This document shows, in pieces, positions 60,917-64,000 of a DNA stretch of 64,000 nt (positions within the stretch are counted from its first letter, which is position 1; the number at the start of each line of letters is the position of its first letter). Source of the stretch: Microtetraspora malaysiensis. Lineage in GTDB: Bacteria > Actinomycetota > Actinomycetes > Streptosporangiales > Streptosporangiaceae. A program made the translations under genes and the position numbers. The notes beneath the pieces are model-generated. The model did no database searches. It was not told the DNA's origin and worked only from the letters and a program-made list of their open reading frames with translations. Location of the stretch: assembly GCF_001528665.1 (NCBI RefSeq), contig NZ_BBYJ01000006.1, forward strand, positions 124,001 through 188,000, in the 5' to 3' direction.

Positions 60917-61758
60917 CCGCGCTCAACCTGGTGGCCACCCCCGGCGGGCTGGCCCGCGTCGAGGGCCGGGAGGCCGTCCTCCTCGACCTGCCGTACGGCG
61001 ACGTCGCCGAGCTGCTCGCCCTGGGCGAGGGCTTCGCGCCCGCCCGGCGGGCGCGCGAGCTGCGCCGGCTTCCGCTGGTCGGCCTCGAAGGAGAGCTCCT
61101 GGCGCCGCTGGCCCGCACGCGGGCGATCTGGGGCGTCGGGCTGAACTACCGCTCCAAGGCGGAGCTGACCGGACGGCCGGTGCCGAAGGAGCCGATCCTC
61201 TTCCTGCGCGCCCCGTCCGCCGTGCCGGCGCCGGGGGCGGAGGTCGAGCTGCCGCAGGACCGGTCCAGCCAGGTCGACTACGAGGCCGAGGTCGCCTTCG
61301 TCGTCGGCCGCCGCATGTCCCGCGTACGGCCTGAGCAGGTGTGGGAGCACCTCGCCGCCGTCACCGCCGCGAACGACATGACCGCCCGCGACGTCATGGC
61401 GGCCACCGGCACGCCGTCCCTGGCCAAGAGCTTCCCCGGCTTCGGCGCGCTCGGCGCCTCGGTGCTCGACCTGTCCGGGGTGCCCGACCCCGGGGACATC
61501 GCGGTCCGCGCGACCGTCAACGGCGTCGTCCACCAGGACTCCAGCACGGCCGAGCTGATCTTCCCGGTGCCCGACCTGGTCTCGCGGATCTCGCACTTCG
61601 CCGTGCTGGAGCCCGGAGACGTGGTGCTGACCGGCACTCCGGCGGGCACGGGGCAGGACCGCCAGGTCTTCCTCGGTCCGGGCGACGAGGTGGAGATCAC
61701 CGTGCCGGGGGTGCTGCCCCTGCGCACCCGATACCGGGCGCTTCCCGGCCACTCCTGA
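60913..61758 (+). CDS. Fumarylacetoacetate hydrolase-family enzyme
   Basis: 281 aa. WGVGLNYRSKAEL, metal-binding E-x-E in VDYEAEVAFVVGRRM, AANDMTARDVM and DVVLTGTPAGTGQ are the FAH-family motifs. Enzymes of this family hydrolyse acylpyruvates or isomerise/decarboxylate ring-cleavage products. It opens the lower-pathway operon with the amidohydrolase and aldolase. Confidence 0.88.
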   Translation: MTALNLVATPGGLARVEGREAVLLDLPYGDVAELLALGEGFAPARRARELRRLPLVGLEGELLAPLARTRAIWGVGLNYRSKAELTGRPVPKEPILFLRAPSAVPAPGAEVELPQDRSSQVDYEAEVAFVVGRRMSRVRPEQVWEHLAAVTAANDMTARDVMAATGTPSLAKSFPGFGALGASVLDLSGVPDPGDIAVRATVNGVVHQDSSTAELIFPVPDLVSRISHFAVLEPGDVVLTGTPAGTGQDRQVFLGPGDEVEITVPGVLPLRTRYRALPGHS

Positions 61759-61879
61759 CCGCACCCCTCTTCCCGACACCCCGTCGGGGTCACTCGCTTT
61801 GTCCGCATCCGCCGCGCGGCACCGTGCCGCGGCGGCTCCCCCGTCCACAGGCCGGGGTCTCCACGCTCAAGGAGATTCG

Positions 61880-63067
61880 ATGACCGAGACAGATGTTTCC
61901 TACGATCTCGTCCTGACGAACGGCACCGTCTTCGACACCGAGGCGGGGACGTCCGCGGTGGCCGACGTGGCGATCTCGGGCGACCGGGTCGCGCGGATCG
62001 CGCCGTCCCTCGACCAGGGCGCCAAGGACCGGGCGCGGGAGGTCGTGGACTGCTCCGGCCGCTGGGTGCTCCCCGGCCTGGTGGAGGGCCACACGCACAT
62101 CTTCGAGCACGTGTCGAAGGTGGGGGCGCCGCCGGACGAGGCCCACCTGCGCAGGGGAGTGGTCGCCGCCGCCGACGCGGGCACGGTCGGCGCGTCCACG
62201 TTCGCCGCCTTCGACGCGTACGTGGTCGGCCGGGCCGAGATGCGGCTGGTGAACTTCCTCAACGTGTCGGTGCTCGGCCTGATCGACTTCCGCTTCGGAG
62301 AGCTGCTGAACCCCGCGACGCTGGTCCCGGAGGACGCGCTGGCCGTGGCCAGGGAGAACCCGGGTGTGGTGCGCGGCTTCAAGATCCGGCTGTCGGAGGA
62401 TGTCGTCGGCCCGGCCTGGCGGTCCCTGCTGAAGACGTCGCTCGAACTCGCCGACGAGGCGGGCCTGCCCCTCATGGTCCACATCGGCGAGACCGAGGAG
62501 CCGCTGCCCGACGTGCTGCCGATGCTCCGCCCCGGCGACATCGTCGCCCACTGCTACACCGGCAAGCCGCACGGCATCCTCGACGACGGCAAGGTCATCC
62601 CCGCCGTACAGGAGGCCAGGGCGCGCGGCGTGCTGTTCGACAGCGCGCACGGCAAGAGCAACCTCAGCTTCGAGGTCGCCCGGCAGGCCATCGCCGAAGG
62701 CTTCCTCCCGGACCTGCTCACCTCCGACACCAGCGGACGCAACTGGCGCGGACCGGTGTTCGACCTGATCACCAGCGCGGCCAAGCTGCTCGCGCTCGGC
62801 ATGCCGATGGACGAGATCGCGCCGCGCATGACGATCGCCCCCGCCCGCGTCCTCGGCCTCGACACCGAGGGGTACGGAACCCTCGTCGAAGGGGGCCCCG
62901 CCCACGTCACGGTGCTCGCCGAGACCGACGAGACGGTGCTGCCCGACGCTGCGGGCAACTCGATCGTCGCGCCCCGGCTCGAACCCGCCCTCATCCTGCA
63001 CAAGGGCCGCAAGGTCGAGTCGACCCCGTGGCGGGGCCTGGCGGCGGAGCCGGCCGGCTCCCGGTGA
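61880..63067 (+). CDS. Amidohydrolase/deacetylase family metallohydrolase
   Basis: 395 aa, AAGGAG before ATG. H71/H73 in VEGHTHIFEH, a Lys in RGFKIRLSED for carbamylation, His in PLMVHIGETEE and AHCYTGKPHG, Asp in LTSDTSGRNW. Fits the dihydroorotase-like EF0837 group of deacetylases/amidases. Would hydrolyse an amide or ester intermediate. Its stop overlaps the aldolase start (GTGA). Confidence 0.85.
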   Translation: MTETDVSYDLVLTNGTVFDTEAGTSAVADVAISGDRVARIAPSLDQGAKDRAREVVDCSGRWVLPGLVEGHTHIFEHVSKVGAPPDEAHLRRGVVAAADAGTVGASTFAAFDAYVVGRAEMRLVNFLNVSVLGLIDFRFGELLNPATLVPEDALAVARENPGVVRGFKIRLSEDVVGPAWRSLLKTSLELADEAGLPLMVHIGETEEPLPDVLPMLRPGDIVAHCYTGKPHGILDDGKVIPAVQEARARGVLFDSAHGKSNLSFEVARQAIAEGFLPDLLTSDTSGRNWRGPVFDLITSAAKLLALGMPMDEIAPRMTIAPARVLGLDTEGYGTLVEGGPAHVTVLAETDETVLPDAAGNSIVAPRLEPALILHKGRKVESTPWRGLAAEPAGSR

Positions 63068-63882
63068 CCTGGACCACCCCGGTGACGGACGCCCGGCGGC
63101 GGCTGCGGGCCGCGCTCGCCGCCGGGCGCCGGGTCACCGGTACGTTCGTCAAGCTGCCGACGATCGACTGCGTGGACCTGGCCCGCCAGGCCGGGCTCGA
63201 CTTCGTCGTGGTGGACGGCGAGCACTCCGCCCTCACCGACGAGACCGTCCTCGCGCTGGTACGGCACGCCGCCGTCACGGGGCTGCCCGCCCTGGTCCGG
63301 GTGCCCTCGGTGGACCCGGCGTGGATCAACCGCGTGCTGGAGAGCGGCGCGGCCGGAGTGCAGCTCTCGATGCTGACCCGCGCCGCCGAGACGTCCGCCC
63401 TGGTCGCGGCCACGCGGTACGCGCCGCACGGCGAGCGCAGCGTCAGCCTGGCGCACCCGGCGGCGGGCTTCGGCGCGGCAGACCTGGCCGCGTACCTGGC
63501 CGCCGAGGAACTCGACCCGCCGCTGCTCGTCGGGCAGATCGAGACCGCGACGACCCGCGACCCGCTCACGGACCTCGTCCGCGGCCTCGACGTCGCCTTC
63601 GTCGGCACCACCGACCTCGCGGTCGGCCTCGGCCTCGCCGGGGCCGCCGACCAGACGGCGCTCGCGGCGCGGGTCGCCGAGATCTCCGCGGCCGCCCGCG
63701 CGACCGGGACGGCCTTCGGCGGCTGGGTGGCCCGCCCGGAAGCCGCGCTGATCACCGCGGCCGGGCTCGGCTCGGCCGCGTACGTCATCGCCGGGTCCGA
63801 CCTGCAGTTCCTCGGATCCGCGCTGCGCGCCACCGCGGCCGTGGCGCGCGACCTGCCCAGTCCGGAATCGGGAGCCCGGTGA
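63064..63882 (+). CDS. HpcH/HpaI-family aldolase
   Basis: 272 aa from GTG coupled to the previous stop. FVVVDGEHSALTDETV, LVRVPSVDPAWINRVLESGA and VGQIETATTR (metal-binding Glu) define class-II pyruvate aldolases of the HpaI type. Expected to split a 4-hydroxy-2-oxo acid into pyruvate and an aldehyde, the last step of a ring- or chain-cleavage route. Confidence 0.88.
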   Translation: MTWTTPVTDARRRLRAALAAGRRVTGTFVKLPTIDCVDLARQAGLDFVVVDGEHSALTDETVLALVRHAAVTGLPALVRVPSVDPAWINRVLESGAAGVQLSMLTRAAETSALVAATRYAPHGERSVSLAHPAAGFGAADLAAYLAAEELDPPLLVGQIETATTRDPLTDLVRGLDVAFVGTTDLAVGLGLAGAADQTALAARVAEISAAARATGTAFGGWVARPEAALITAAGLGSAAYVIAGSDLQFLGSALRATAAVARDLPSPESGAR

Positions 63883-63905
63883 AGGACGCCGAGAAAGGAA
63901 CGACC

Positions 63906-64000
63906 ATGTTCAACCAGCACCTGTACGGCGTCGCGGTGAACTGGGACGACATCCCCGCGACCGAGATCCGCCCCGGAGTGCGGCGCAAGGTGTACTCCAC
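63906..64000 (+). CDS. Cupin-like protein, N-terminus only
   Basis: First 31 codons (MFNQHLYGVAVNWDDIPATE ...) with AAGGA 7 nt upstream; the window ends inside it. The W-x-x-I-P...RPGVRRKVY opening resembles small single-domain cupins found with catabolic operons. Identity is tentative because the metal-binding region is beyond the edge. Confidence 0.45.
   Translation, partial: MFNQHLYGVAVNWDDIPATEIRPGVRRKVYS

Noticed and set aside
1-64000. CRISPR array, rRNA operon or complete insertion sequence
   Set aside because: No regularly spaced repeats, no rRNA sequence and no transposase or terminal inverted repeats were seen.

Overview
The window is a 64 kb piece of a high-GC actinomycete chromosome, most likely from the Streptosporangiales (Nonomuraea, Microbispora or Sphaerisporangium type). 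This rests on the very high GC content, frequent GTG/TTG starts, and the typical actinobacterial core order glnE ... glnA - RDD protein - DUF4191 - lipA - lipB - sucB - lpdA - pepA ... cobU - cobS. The genus is an inference.

Layout. 0-1 kb: end of glnE. 2.3-7.9 kb: a phosphonate uptake and degradation cluster with a GntR regulator, a PhnX-like hydrolase, a divergent FAD oxidoreductase and the PhnDCE importer. 7.9-13.1 kb: assorted single genes (MmyB-type regulator with an MFS exporter, DinB, PPOX, DUF1992, GNAT). 13.1-20.3 kb: a decayed accessory stretch holding a frameshifted remnant, small secreted proteins, a histidine kinase that has lost its phosphoacceptor domain, a tyrosine-integrase fragment and the 3' half of a tRNA-Gly(CCC). 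20.4-39.6 kb: core metabolism, with glnA behind a readable GlnR-type operator, lipoate synthesis genes (lipB lacks its catalytic residues), the E2 and E3 dehydrogenase subunits, pepA, a YtrA/DUF1648/CPBP operon, and cobU and cobS.

39.8-64 kb is a catabolic island: a TauD-like dioxygenase; a BMP-type (nucleoside-like) ABC importer; an amidohydrolase; two medium-chain dehydrogenases; an aldehyde dehydrogenase; a self-sufficient P450; an M20-like protein; a ferredoxin with its reductase; two IclR regulators; then an FAH-family hydrolase, a second amidohydrolase, an HpaI-type aldolase and a cupin-like protein running off the end. Seven copies of one 15-bp inverted repeat (CGAGAYRNYRTCTYG) lie in the promoters of nearly every transcription unit in this island and in front of one IclR gene. 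In two promoters it sits exactly 4 bp before a TTGACA -35 box with an 18-bp spacer. This implies one IclR-controlled regulon that imports and degrades an unidentified, probably nitrogen-containing, compound, with the FAH and aldolase enzymes as the lower pathway. The island and its operator are the best candidate here for an undescribed system.
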